Source: JBEEJZ01 sp046046915 (GTDB lineage Bacteria; Pseudomonadota; Gammaproteobacteria; Burkholderiales; Burkholderiaceae_C). From it: DNA of 51,372 bases. A program made the translations under genes and the position numbers. Numbering within the stretch: position 1 is the stretch's first letter; each line of letters starts with the position of its first letter. The DNA is taken from assembly GCA_046046915.1 (NCBI GenBank), contig JBJOIT010000020.1, positions 1 to 51,372 of the forward strand, written 5' to 3'. Shown piece by piece: positions 16,255 to 24,245 of this stretch. The notes beneath the pieces are model-generated. The model was not told the DNA's origin. It made no database searches and saw only the letters and a program-made list of their open reading frames with translations.

Positions 16255-17619
16255 CTAGCCCGAGGCCTGCGCCATGGTCGCAGGGCCATACACCAGGGTG
16301 TAAGCAGCGTCTTGCGGCAAGGGCGGCATGCTGGCGTGCCAGTCGGCGTACATTTGTTTCATGGCCGTGAACCGCTCGGGGTGGCGGTCCTTCAGATTGG
16401 CCCGCTCCCGGGCATCGACATCGATGTTGAACAAGAACTCGTTCTCGTCCAACCGCAGATACTTCCAGGGCCCCTGTATCGCTGCGTTTTGCTGCCGGTA
16501 GGTCATGCGCCAAAACATCGGCCGGGGCAGGATGGTCTCTGGTGCGCGCAGAGTCGCTGCCATGCTCAAACCATCCAGCGGGTAGTCGGGGTGCGGCGTC
16601 GCGCCAGCCACGTCCAGCAAGGTTGGCATCCAGTCCATGGTCATCATGGGCTGGCGTGTCGTGCCCGCCCCAATCTGGCCCGGCCAGCGCGCGATCAGCG
16701 GCACGCGCAGCCCGCCTTCGAGCAAATCCATCTTCTTGCCCACAAAAGGCCAGTTGTCCGAGAAGCGCTCCCCACCGTTGTCACTGGTAAAAATCACCAG
16801 CGTGTCCTGCTCCAGCCCCTGCTGCGCCAGCGTGTCCAGGATGCGCCCGATGCCCTCATCCATGTGGTGGATCATCTTTTGGTAAACGGGCAAGGAACCG
16901 CCGTCTACGTGATGGATCTGGGAGCCGATGCGTCGAGACTCTGCTTCGTCGTCCCTCGTCTCCCATGGCCAATGCGGTGCTGTGTAGTGCACGCTCAAAA
17001 AGAAAGGCTGCTGCCCACCGTGCGTCTTGATGAAGACTATGGCCCGATCCGTGAGCACATCGGTCAAATAACCCTCTGCCTTGGCCGGCTGGTCGTCCTC
17101 GTACAGGTCGCGCGCCCCCTCAAACGAGGTGTAAGAAAAATAGTCAACCGCCCCGCTGATCGGACCAAAAAACTCGTCGTAGCCACTCATCAAGGGACCG
17201 AAATGGGGTGGGTAACCCAAATGCCATTTGCCCACCAGGCCGGTGCGATAGCCACTCTCCCTCAGCAACGATGGCAAGGTGGGATGCGAAGGCGGTAAGC
17301 CCATGAGCGTGGGGTTGCTGCTGCCGGAACGCCGGGTCAGCGGCTCCTCGGCTGCCGCCCTGAGGCGGTATTGATAACGCCCCGTGATCAAAGCAAAGCG
17401 CGTGGGCGAGCACACCGGCGAGTTCGAATAACCGTTCAGAAAGCGCAAGCCTTCCTGCGCCATCTGATCCAGCCGGGGGCTGACCGGGCCAAAAGCCGCA
17501 TCCCGGGCGCCATAGCACCCCAGATCGGCAAAACCCAGGTCGTCGGCCAGCACAAAGACGATGTTGGGTCGATGGGCGCGCGACGATAGACGATGGCTGG
17601 AGGTGGCGTCAGAGTTCAT
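16255..17619 (-). CDS. Type I sulfatase (arylsulfatase family)
   Basis: Alkaline-phosphatase-fold sulfatase of 454 residues. The metal-binding FVLADDLGFADLGCYG and the formylglycine motif CSPTR followed by FALITGRYQYR are at the N-terminus, with GKWHLG, HYTAPHWPW and FTSDNGGE further on. The cysteine of CSPTR needs an FGE-type maturase, which is not in the window. No signal peptide is seen, so it may be cytoplasmic. It is divergent from a MarR regulator, which may control it. Substrate unknown. Confidence 0.93.
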   Translation of the reverse strand: MNSDATSSHRLSSRAHRPNIVFVLADDLGFADLGCYGARDAAFGPVSPRLDQMAQEGLRFLNGYSNSPVCSPTRFALITGRYQYRLRAAAEEPLTRRSGSSNPTLMGLPPSHPTLPSLLRESGYRTGLVGKWHLGYPPHFGPLMSGYDEFFGPISGAVDYFSYTSFEGARDLYEDDQPAKAEGYLTDVLTDRAIVFIKTHGGQQPFFLSVHYTAPHWPWETRDDEAESRRIGSQIHHVDGGSLPVYQKMIHHMDEGIGRILDTLAQQGLEQDTLVIFTSDNGGERFSDNWPFVGKKMDLLEGGLRVPLIARWPGQIGAGTTRQPMMTMDWMPTLLDVAGATPHPDYPLDGLSMAATLRAPETILPRPMFWRMTYRQQNAAIQGPWKYLRLDENEFLFNIDVDARERANLKDRHPERFTAMKQMYADWHASMPPLPQDAAYTLVYGPATMAQASG

Positions 17620-17721
17620 GTGAGTCGATCCTGGTCAGGTTAATTCGGGTCGTCAATGTTTTTCAAAAATCCGAATTTAGCGCTTGCAAAGTCGGAAGGG
17701 GTGAGTGATCATATGGCCATA

Positions 17722-17741
17722 TTAAGTGAATTTTCACCTAA
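17722..17741. promoter_or_regulatory. Candidate MarR operator
   Basis: Imperfect palindrome with arms TTAAGTGAA and TTCACCTAA (8 of 9 matching) around a 2-base centre, in the AT-rich divergent region between the sulfatase and MarR genes. Length and symmetry suit a MarR dimer, and the position 19 bp before ATG 17761 suits autoregulation. Confidence 0.5.
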
Positions 17742-17760
17742 TAGCCAGACCACATTTAAC

Positions 17761-18297
17761 ATGCAGCCAGCAGAAAAACACGTCAGCAGCCAAGCACCCA
17801 AAGCCTTTGAACCAAATGATTGGCCGATTGCCTGGATGGCGCGCATTGAGCGTCAGCACGCGCGCAACAGCAACGCCTTGCTGGCACCGCTGGGCATGCA
17901 TCACCGGGAATTCCGGCTGCTGGCTTTTCTTGGCAGTCAACCCGACATCAGCATTGGCCAGCTGGCCGAGCTGGCCGTGCTGGAGCGCCCCACCGTCAGC
18001 AAGATGATCGACAGAATGGCCAGCGAAGGCTGGGTGCTGCGCGGCACTCATGCCGGGGATGGACGACGCGCACCATTGACCCTGAGCGACCTGGGCCGGG
18101 AAAAACTCCAGGCCGCCACTCCCCTCATTGAGGGGCTTTTCCAAAACTACCAGTCCGGCATGAGCGCAGCACAACGAGTGCTTTTCGTGTCCGAACTGAA
18201 AACCTTCTTCCAGAGCGTTCAGAACCCCTTTTTGGGCGCTCCTCAAAGTGCTACGGCCGGGCACAGGAAGTCATCCACTCGGCAATTTAAAACCTAA
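17761..18297 (+). CDS. MarR family transcriptional regulator
   Basis: Winged-helix regulator of 178 residues: WPIAWMARIERQHARNSNALLAPLGMHHREFRLLAFLG, then the recognition helix region LAELAVLERPTVSKMIDRMASEGWV and the wing GDGRRAPLTLSDLG. The start is uncertain: the frame opens at 17656, with GTG 17701 and ATG 17713 as alternatives. I chose 17761 because the operator-like palindrome would then stay outside the gene, though its ribosome site is weak. It is 10 bp from the Bug receptor gene, so they are probably co-transcribed, and MarR probably controls it and the divergent sulfatase. Confidence 0.85.
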   Translation: MQPAEKHVSSQAPKAFEPNDWPIAWMARIERQHARNSNALLAPLGMHHREFRLLAFLGSQPDISIGQLAELAVLERPTVSKMIDRMASEGWVLRGTHAGDGRRAPLTLSDLGREKLQAATPLIEGLFQNYQSGMSAAQRVLFVSELKTFFQSVQNPFLGAPQSATAGHRKSSTRQFKT

Positions 18298-18307
18298 GGA
18301 GACAAAC

Positions 18308-19279
18308 TTGAACACCACTCAAATCAATCGGCGCCATGCCATGGCAGCCCTGGGCGCCACCTTGGCCATCCCCAGTTTTGCCCAGGAAAAGTACCCTAGT
18401 CAGGCCATACGCATCATCGTTCCCTGGGCCACTGGCACACCACCTGATGTGGCAGCACGCATAGTGGCCAGCAAGCTGCCCGAGCTGCTCAAGCAGCCTG
18501 TGGTGGTGGAAAACAAGCCTGGCGCCTCGGGCACGCTGGGCATGTCCGAATTGAATCGCGCACCCGCAGACGGCTACACCGTGGGAGCCATGCACTTCGC
18601 CTCGGTCGCCATCGCTTCCCTGTTTCCCAACTTCAAGGTCGACCTGGCCAAAGACATCGTGGGCGTGGGCCAGATCGAATGGGGCCACAACATCCTGGTG
18701 GTCAGCCCGTCACTGGGCTTGAATTCGGCACAGGAGCTCATCGAATACCTTAAGAAAAACCCGGGTCAGTTTGGTTCCTCTGGTGTGGGCTCGCCAGCCC
18801 ACCTGTCGGGCGTGATGTTCCTGCGCGCGGCAGGCATCGACGCAACCCATGTGCCCTACAACCAGTTCGGGCAAGCCATCACCGATGTGGCCACCGGTCG
18901 GGTGACCTTCATGATCCTGGCTGCACCCGCGGCCGTGCCGCAAGTGCTGGGCGGACGCCTGAAGGCATTGGCGGCGACCAGCCCTGCACGCAACCCGAAT
19001 TTGAAGGACGTGCCCACCTTTGCAGAATTGAAAATGCCCACCGTGCAATCGCGCACCTGGTCGGGGCTGGTCGTGCGCGCAGGCACGCCCAAGGACATCG
19101 TGGACCGACTCAGTCGTGATATTGCCTCCGTGATGGCCATGCCAGACATACGCGAACTCCTGCTGAAGCAGCAGATTGAAATCCCCACCGAATCGGTGGA
19201 TCAGTTCAGGGACCTGATCCGTCGTGACGTCGAATTTGGTGCCAACTTCGTCAAGGCCAACAACATCCGTCTGGAGTAA
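18308..19279 (+). CDS. Bug/TctC-type periplasmic solute-binding protein
   Basis: Tripartite tricarboxylate transporter receptor family protein of ~323 residues, very common in Burkholderiales. The start is TTG 18308 with AAGGAGA upstream; no ATG fits. The N-terminal RRHAMAALGATLAIPSFAQ is an export signal with a twin Arg. Family motifs follow: IRIIVPWATGTPPDVAARI, VVVENKPGASGTLG and the TDVATGRVTFM region. The membrane partners (TctAB) are absent here, as is usual for orphan Bug proteins. Its stop lies 2 bp from that of the convergent tautomerase gene. Confidence 0.9.
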   Translation: MNTTQINRRHAMAALGATLAIPSFAQEKYPSQAIRIIVPWATGTPPDVAARIVASKLPELLKQPVVVENKPGASGTLGMSELNRAPADGYTVGAMHFASVAIASLFPNFKVDLAKDIVGVGQIEWGHNILVVSPSLGLNSAQELIEYLKKNPGQFGSSGVGSPAHLSGVMFLRAAGIDATHVPYNQFGQAITDVATGRVTFMILAAPAAVPQVLGGRLKALAATSPARNPNLKDVPTFAELKMPTVQSRTWSGLVVRAGTPKDIVDRLSRDIASVMAMPDIRELLLKQQIEIPTESVDQFRDLIRRDVEFGANFVKANNIRLE

Positions 19280-19281
19280 GG

Positions 19282-19722
19282 CTAGGCAGCGGTCGATCCC
19301 GCTGCCGCGTTGGCGGCGGCGCGGGCACTGATCTCCTTGGCACGCATCACGCTGGCCAAGGTGCCGCCTATGCTCCACTGGGCCGGATCCACCGCCCAGC
19401 AGCTGCCACGGACTCGATTGCCGTCCACGCCCAGGGTGTCGACCAACAGCTTGGTGAAGCCTTCCAGCAGCCGATGGCGATGTGCCATGGGTCGCCCTTC
19501 CAGCACCACAAATTCGAAATAAGGCGTGCTGGGCACCCCCTCGCTGACCAGCTTGCCGCCAATCGCGATGTGCTGGGGCTTTACCAGCTGGGCCGATACC
19601 CGAACCCGGTCGATCGGGGACTCAAGCACCTCGGCAAAAAGTCGACTGGATTCGATCAGTAGCTCAGCAATCTGTGCATCGGACTGCTGACCTTCGACCA
19701 GCATGTATTGAAGTACGGGCAT
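19282..19722 (-). CDS. Fused (two-unit) tautomerase superfamily protein
   Basis: Protein of 146 residues built of two beta-alpha-beta tautomerase units: the first starts with Pro1 after Met removal (MPVLQYMLVEG), the second at about residue 67 (PYFEFVVLEGR…QWSIGG), which resembles 4-oxalocrotonate tautomerase. This layout is that of cis-3-chloroacrylic acid dehalogenase and malonate semialdehyde decarboxylase relatives. The reaction here is unknown. It is the last gene of the lower operon, 9 bp after the degenerate SDR gene. Confidence 0.8.
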   Translation of the reverse strand: MPVLQYMLVEGQQSDAQIAELLIESSRLFAEVLESPIDRVRVSAQLVKPQHIAIGGKLVSEGVPSTPYFEFVVLEGRPMAHRHRLLEGFTKLLVDTLGVDGNRVRGSCWAVDPAQWSIGGTLASVMRAKEISARAAANAAAGSTAA

Positions 19723-19731
19723 GGGTTCCCC

Positions 19732-20478
19732 TCAAGTTATGCCACGACGCCGCCCGGCATCCATAAACAAGGTGCTGCCGGCCAGCGCATCTGCCTCGGG
19801 TGCCAGCAGCATCTCCATGGCCCAGGCCACTTGTTCAGGCGTGGTGAAAGCGCCTATCGCGGACTCAGACCGCATCTGCTCTAGCACCTCCTCAACCGGC
19901 AAACCATCCCGCAGCCCGCGTGCGGTAGCGACGCGGTGCAAACGCTCAGTGTCGGCAGGGCCAGGCGCCACCAGGTGCGCGGTGATGCCACGAGGCCCGT
20001 AGGCCCAGGACAGTTGGCGCACCAAATTCGCCAGCGCCGCATTGGCCACGCCGGCGGTCGCTGCATACGCGCTGGGCTCAAATCCATAGTGGCCACCGAT
20101 GGCCACCAGACGGGATCCGCTCGTCACACGGCCATCGACCGCGCGCACCAGACGCAAGAGACCGCCCACCTTGATGTTGATCGCATCCGCCAGTGCGGCG
20201 GTGGGCACGTCCAAGACACCCCCAGCGGTGGCCACACCTGCGCCCTGAATCACCATTCGCACCGGGCCTTCCAAGGCGGCACGGATGACCTCAACAGCGC
20301 TGTCATCGCCTATGTCTGCCATACAGGCCACCGTTCCCGGCACTTGGGCAACTAGCTGCGCCAGCAGGTCCGGACGGCGGGCGACCACCACCACCCGCCA
20401 CCCGGCCCGGGCCAGGCGGCGGGTCATGACCTCGCCCATGGCCCCCGTGCCTCCAACGATGACGACGGTTTCTTTCAA
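19732..20478 (-). CDS. SDR-fold protein with a degenerate active site
   Basis: Rossmann-fold protein of the short-chain dehydrogenase family, ~248 residues from TTG 20478 (M-KETVVIVGGTGAMG), chosen because the upstream frame overlaps dmpI. The dinucleotide motif is present (GGTGAMG). At the active site Tyr138 is kept (SAYAATAG), but the Lys expected four residues later is Ala142, and the usual catalytic Ser region is VAIGGHYG. It is therefore probably not a normal dehydrogenase. It sits between dmpI and the fused tautomerase. Start confidence is moderate. Confidence 0.75.
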   Translation of the reverse strand: MKETVVIVGGTGAMGEVMTRRLARAGWRVVVVARRPDLLAQLVAQVPGTVACMADIGDDSAVEVIRAALEGPVRMVIQGAGVATAGGVLDVPTAALADAINIKVGGLLRLVRAVDGRVTSGSRLVAIGGHYGFEPSAYAATAGVANAALANLVRQLSWAYGPRGITAHLVAPGPADTERLHRVATARGLRDGLPVEEVLEQMRSESAIGAFTTPEQVAWAMEMLLAPEADALAGSTLFMDAGRRRGIT

Positions 20479-20494
20479 GGCCGCAACACCCGTC

Positions 20495-20686
20495 CTATCG
20501 CCCCAGATCCTTGGCCGAGACACCCGCGATGCCCCAGTTTTCCTTGGGCATCTCGTGTATCCAGACCCGAATCGACTCCACCTTGGCATCGGTGGCTTCA
20601 TGCAAGGCCGCTGTCACCTTTTCGATGACAGCCTTTTTTTGCTCGGGCGTGCGGCCCTCCAGCATGTAAATTTGCGCAAATGGCAT
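20495..20686 (-). CDS. dmpI: 4-oxalocrotonate tautomerase
   Basis: Isomerises 2-hydroxymuconate (4-oxalocrotonate enol) to the 2-oxo-3-hexenedioate form. The 63 residues begin PFAQIYMLEGR with catalytic Pro1 and the Arg11 of LEGR, and contain ESIRVWIHEM with the second substrate Arg and NWGIAG near residue 50. Length is typical (62). ATG 20686 is chosen so that Pro follows Met; a longer frame to 20722 overlaps dmpG. Essential for the oxidative branch with dmpC and dmpH. Confidence 0.93.
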   Translation of the reverse strand: MPFAQIYMLEGRTPEQKKAVIEKVTAALHEATDAKVESIRVWIHEMPKENWGIAGVSAKDLGR

Positions 20687-20714
20687 GGTGCTTGTCCTCA
20701 GTCTTGTCGCCGTG

Positions 20715-21758
20715 TCAGGCAACCTTGGCGGTCGCTTGCTTGCGCTCGCGCGCCATCGTCAGCGCCGCATCCTCGATCATGTCTTCCTGACCACCGACCA
20801 TTTTGCGACGGCCCAACTCCAGTAGCAGCTCGCGTGCCGGGATGCCGTACTTGGCCTCGGCTCGCTTGGCGAACAGCAAGAACGAGCCGTAAACACCGGC
20901 ATAGCCCAAGGTGAGCGCGTCGCGGTCGATACGGATAGGAAAGTCCATGATGGGCACCACCAGGTCTTCGGCCACGTCCTGAATCTTCCAGACGTCCACG
21001 CCGGTTTGCATGTCCATTCGGTCCAGCACCGCCACCAGCACTTCCATGGGGGTATTGCCAGCACCGGCGCCCAGGCCGGCAGCGGCGGCGTCGATGCGGT
21101 TGGCCCCACACTCAATGGCGGCCACGCTGTTGGCCACCCCCATGGCCATGTTGTGGTGGCCATGGAAACCCAGTTCAGTCTCAGGTTTCAGGGCTTGGCG
21201 CACCGCCGACAGGCGGGCACGCACGTCATCGGGCAACATGTAGCCGGCCGAATCGGTGATATAGATGCAGTTAGCGCCATAGCTCTCCATCAGTTTGGCC
21301 TGTTTGACCAGGCCTTCTGGACTGTTCATGTGAGCCATCATCAAAAACCCCACCGTGTCCATGTCCAGCTTGCGGGCATAACTGATGTGCTGCTCGGAGA
21401 CATCGGCCTCAGTGCAATGGGTGGCTACGCGGATGGTGTGCACCCCCAGGTCGTGGGCCATCTGGAGGTGATCCACCGTGCCGATACCGGGCAACAGCAG
21501 TGCAGAGACCTTGGCCTGCTTCATCAGAGGGATGACAGTACCGAGGTATTCCTCGTCTGTATGGGCGGGAAAGCCATAGTTGACCGAGCTGCCGCCAAGG
21601 CCATCGCCGTGGGTGACTTCGATCAGTGGCACGCCGGCGGCGTCCAGGCCGGTGGCGATGGACCTCATCTGGTCCAGGGTCATGAGGTGGCGCTTGGGGT
21701 GCATACCATCGCGAAGTGTCATGTCGTGCAAGGTGATGTGCTTGCCTTGGAATGTCAT
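20715..21758 (-). CDS. dmpG: 4-hydroxy-2-oxovalerate aldolase
   Basis: Cleaves 4-hydroxy-2-oxovalerate to pyruvate and acetaldehyde. The 347 residues show the DRE-TIM barrel start ITLHDMTLRDGMH, the Mn-binding HGHHNMAMGVANS and a C-terminal communication domain that contacts DmpF to channel acetaldehyde. ATG 21758 has AGGAG upstream. The order dmpF–dmpG on the transcript is the standard one. Confidence 0.96.
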   Translation of the reverse strand: MTFQGKHITLHDMTLRDGMHPKRHLMTLDQMRSIATGLDAAGVPLIEVTHGDGLGGSSVNYGFPAHTDEEYLGTVIPLMKQAKVSALLLPGIGTVDHLQMAHDLGVHTIRVATHCTEADVSEQHISYARKLDMDTVGFLMMAHMNSPEGLVKQAKLMESYGANCIYITDSAGYMLPDDVRARLSAVRQALKPETELGFHGHHNMAMGVANSVAAIECGANRIDAAAAGLGAGAGNTPMEVLVAVLDRMDMQTGVDVWKIQDVAEDLVVPIMDFPIRIDRDALTLGYAGVYGSFLLFAKRAEAKYGIPARELLLELGRRKMVGGQEDMIEDAALTMARERKQATAKVA

Positions 21759-21810
21759 GGAGAGCTCCTGTCTTTCAAATAGATTCAAGTGGTTCGGCAG
21801 CAGGCTCGAT

Positions 21811-22740
21811 TCAGGCAAGATCTGCGGCAGGCGTGGGCGATAGCGTCAGGCGGCCGGCCAGCATTTCTTCGGCAAACATTTCGGCCGTACGTGCGGCGGC
21901 GGCGGTCATGATGTCCAGGTTACCGGCGTACTTGGGCAGATAGTCGCCAAGACCCTCCACCTCCATGAAGACGGACACTCGATTGCCGTCAAACACCGGC
22001 CCATTGACTAGCTTGTAGCCGGGCACGTACTTTTGCACCTCGGCAATCATGGCATGCACAGATTCGGTAATTCGGACCTGATCAGGTTCGGCGTCGGTCA
22101 GGCAGTGCACGGTATCGCGCATGATCAGTGGGGGGTCTGCCGGGTTGATGACTATGATGGCCTTGCCTTTGCGCGCACCCCCAACACGCTCGACCGCCCC
22201 CGCCGTGGTGCGGGTGAATTCGTCGATATTCTTGCGGGTGCCAGGCCCCACTGAGCGGCTGGACACCGTGGCTACGATCTCGCCATAGGCCACCGGTTGC
22301 ACACGGCTGACGGCAGCGACCATGGGTATCGTGGCTTGACCACCGCAGGTCACCATGTTGACGTTCATCTCACCGCGCCCCAGGTGCTGCTGTAGGTTGA
22401 CCGGTGGCACGCAGTAGGGGCCAATTGCCGCTGGCGTGAGGTCGATCATGAGCGCGCCCTGTTCATTGACCTTGCGGGAGTTTTCGGCGTGCACGTACGC
22501 ACTGGTGGCATCGAATACGATTTGCACGCCGTCGGCCTTCATGTGGGGAATCAGTCCATCCACGCCGTCCGCGGTGGTTTTGATGCCCATCTCCTTGGCG
22601 CGTTTCAGTCCATCGGACTCAGGGTCGATGCCCACCATCCAGACTGGCTCCAGAACCGGGCTACGTTGAAGTTTGGCCAGCAGATCGGTCCCGATGTTTC
22701 CGGGCCCGATCAGGGCGCATTTGATCTTTGAAGTCTTCAT
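21811..22740 (-). CDS. dmpF: Acetaldehyde dehydrogenase (acylating)
   Basis: Oxidises the acetaldehyde from DmpG to acetyl-CoA with NAD and CoA. The 309 residues have the Rossmann CALIGPGNIGTDLL, the catalytic Cys in NMVTCGGQATIPMV near residue 130 and HAMIAEVQKYVPGY. Length is that of the family (~310). It forms a complex with DmpG, the next gene, 52 bp downstream. Confidence 0.96.
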   Translation of the reverse strand: MKTSKIKCALIGPGNIGTDLLAKLQRSPVLEPVWMVGIDPESDGLKRAKEMGIKTTADGVDGLIPHMKADGVQIVFDATSAYVHAENSRKVNEQGALMIDLTPAAIGPYCVPPVNLQQHLGRGEMNVNMVTCGGQATIPMVAAVSRVQPVAYGEIVATVSSRSVGPGTRKNIDEFTRTTAGAVERVGGARKGKAIIVINPADPPLIMRDTVHCLTDAEPDQVRITESVHAMIAEVQKYVPGYKLVNGPVFDGNRVSVFMEVEGLGDYLPKYAGNLDIMTAAAARTAEMFAEEMLAGRLTLSPTPAADLA

Positions 22741-22792
22741 GAGGTGATCCTTGTTAAAGGTAATGAGTGATCTGTGTAATAAAGTTCGCCGA

Positions 22793-23587
22793 TCAGACTA
22801 GGCTGCGCACCACACCGCCGTCCACCCGCAGCGCTGTGCCGTTGGTCGCCGCCGACAGGGGGCTGCAGACATAGCAAACCATGGCGGCAACCTCGTCGGG
22901 CTGAATGAAGCGGCGCAGAATCGAGGTCGGGCGAGCCTGCGAGAAAAATGCTTGGACCGTGTCTTCAAAGCTCATGCCTTGTTCGGCGGCCAGTTTGTTC
23001 AGGAAGTCACGCGCGCCCTCGGTCAGGGTGGGGCCGGGCAAGACGCTGTTCACCGTCACGGCAGTGCCCACGCAGGTCTCGGCCAGGCCGCGCGCAACCG
23101 ACAGCTGGGCGGACTTGGTCATGCCGTAATGCACCATCTCGGCAGGCGGGCAGATGCCGGACTCGCTGGAGATAAACACAACGCGCCCCCGGTTGCGCGC
23201 CTTCATGCCGGGCAAGGCCGCACGCGACAAGCGCACACCGCTCATCACATTGGTCTCAAACAGGCGGGTCCAATCCTCGTCCGGGGTGGCCTCGAAGGCC
23301 TTGGGCTCAAAAATACCCAGGTTGTTGACCAGGATGTCCACCTCCCCGGACAGGGCCATAAGCTGGGCACAGCCTTCGGCGGTCGCCGCATCGGCGGCCG
23401 CAGCACTGAGGCGGGCACCCGGCACAGCCGTTTGCAAACGCTGCAGAGCCGCTGCCACGCCAGCCTCGGATCGGCCATTGATCACCACATGGGCGCCCTC
23501 GGCGGCCAGGGCCTGGGCAATCGCAAAGCCGATCCCGGCTGTGGAGCCCGTGACCAGCGCGCGTTGGCCTGAAAGTTGAAGATTCAT
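22793..23587 (-). CDS. SDR family oxidoreductase
   Basis: Classical short-chain dehydrogenase of 264 residues with an intact active site: TGSTAGIGFAIAQ cofactor loop, NNLG, SSESG catalytic Ser and YGMTK (Tyr and Lys). Not part of the textbook phenol meta-pathway, but inside the lower operon between the ABM gene and dmpF, with gaps of 40 and 52 bp. A substrate such as an alcohol or semialdehyde derived from a side chain is possible but not shown. Confidence 0.9.
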   Translation of the reverse strand: MNLQLSGQRALVTGSTAGIGFAIAQALAAEGAHVVINGRSEAGVAAALQRLQTAVPGARLSAAAADAATAEGCAQLMALSGEVDILVNNLGIFEPKAFEATPDEDWTRLFETNVMSGVRLSRAALPGMKARNRGRVVFISSESGICPPAEMVHYGMTKSAQLSVARGLAETCVGTAVTVNSVLPGPTLTEGARDFLNKLAAEQGMSFEDTVQAFFSQARPTSILRRFIQPDEVAAMVCYVCSPLSAATNGTALRVDGGVVRSLV

Positions 23588-23627
23588 GAAAAAAGATCTC
23601 TTGAAATGTTTAGCCAGGTTCCCGCGC

Positions 23628-24215
23628 TCAGGACCGAATGGGGCCTTGCAACCAGGGCTTGAGCCAGCGCGTGAGCTGCGGCGCCACCCCCCAGGTCATG
23701 ATCAACACCACCAGACCGGTAAAGACCAGGGTGCGTGGCAGCAGCGGCACATCAGCCAGAAAGGGAGCTACCACCAGCGTCAAAAACAGCACCGTCGGAA
23801 AGATGCCCAGCCAGCTCATCAAAGCCACCTTCCAGCGCGGTGGCGGGCTGTGGGTCGTTCCCGTCACAAACCAATGCGCCATGCCAATGAGCTGGCGCGT
23901 CTGCGCCGGCCCCTCGGTCACCGGCTCGATGGCCGACAAGCCCAGAGCACGGGCCGGCGATTGCTGCCAGGCGTCCAGATGCGCCTGAGTGTCAAAGGCG
24001 AACAGGATGTGAAACAGTCCGGGCTCCGAGCCCTCTGACCCGTCAGGCTGGATGATCTGTCCGCCCAGATGCCCCGGAAAAGCCTGGGCCGCGGCCAGCA
24101 TCTGCTCCATCAGGCTCAAAAAATTCGCGACCTGATCGGGTTTGATGCGGCGTGTCACCAGCACGGTGACCGGCCCGCCGTGTGTGCTTGCCGTGGTGCT
24201 TGCGGTGGTGCTCAT
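23628..24215 (-). CDS. Antibiotic biosynthesis monooxygenase-domain membrane protein
   Basis: Protein of 195 residues. Residues ~15–110 form an ABM (dimeric alpha-beta barrel) domain: VTVLVTRRIKPDQVANFLSLMEQMLAAAQAFPGHLGG and FDTQAHLDAWQQSPAR. Two hydrophobic segments follow at about 135–153 and 163–180, with a basic tail, so the domain is anchored in the inner membrane. Family members bind or oxidise small aromatic or polyketide compounds, or heme; the function here is unknown. The gene is embedded in the lower operon. Confidence 0.82.
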   Translation of the reverse strand: MSTTASTTASTHGGPVTVLVTRRIKPDQVANFLSLMEQMLAAAQAFPGHLGGQIIQPDGSEGSEPGLFHILFAFDTQAHLDAWQQSPARALGLSAIEPVTEGPAQTRQLIGMAHWFVTGTTHSPPPRWKVALMSWLGIFPTVLFLTLVVAPFLADVPLLPRTLVFTGLVVLIMTWGVAPQLTRWLKPWLQGPIRS

Positions 24216-24245
24216 GTATCAGCGCCGGGTGGAATGGTGGGTGTC

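Noticed and set aside
23059..23826. Long plus-strand open frames over dmpF, dmpN and other minus-strand genes (for example 24069–25796, 40167–42188, 34637–36259)
   Set aside because: They lie antisense to well-supported genes with strong domain matches and show biased His/Gln/Arg composition typical of GC-rich shadow frames.
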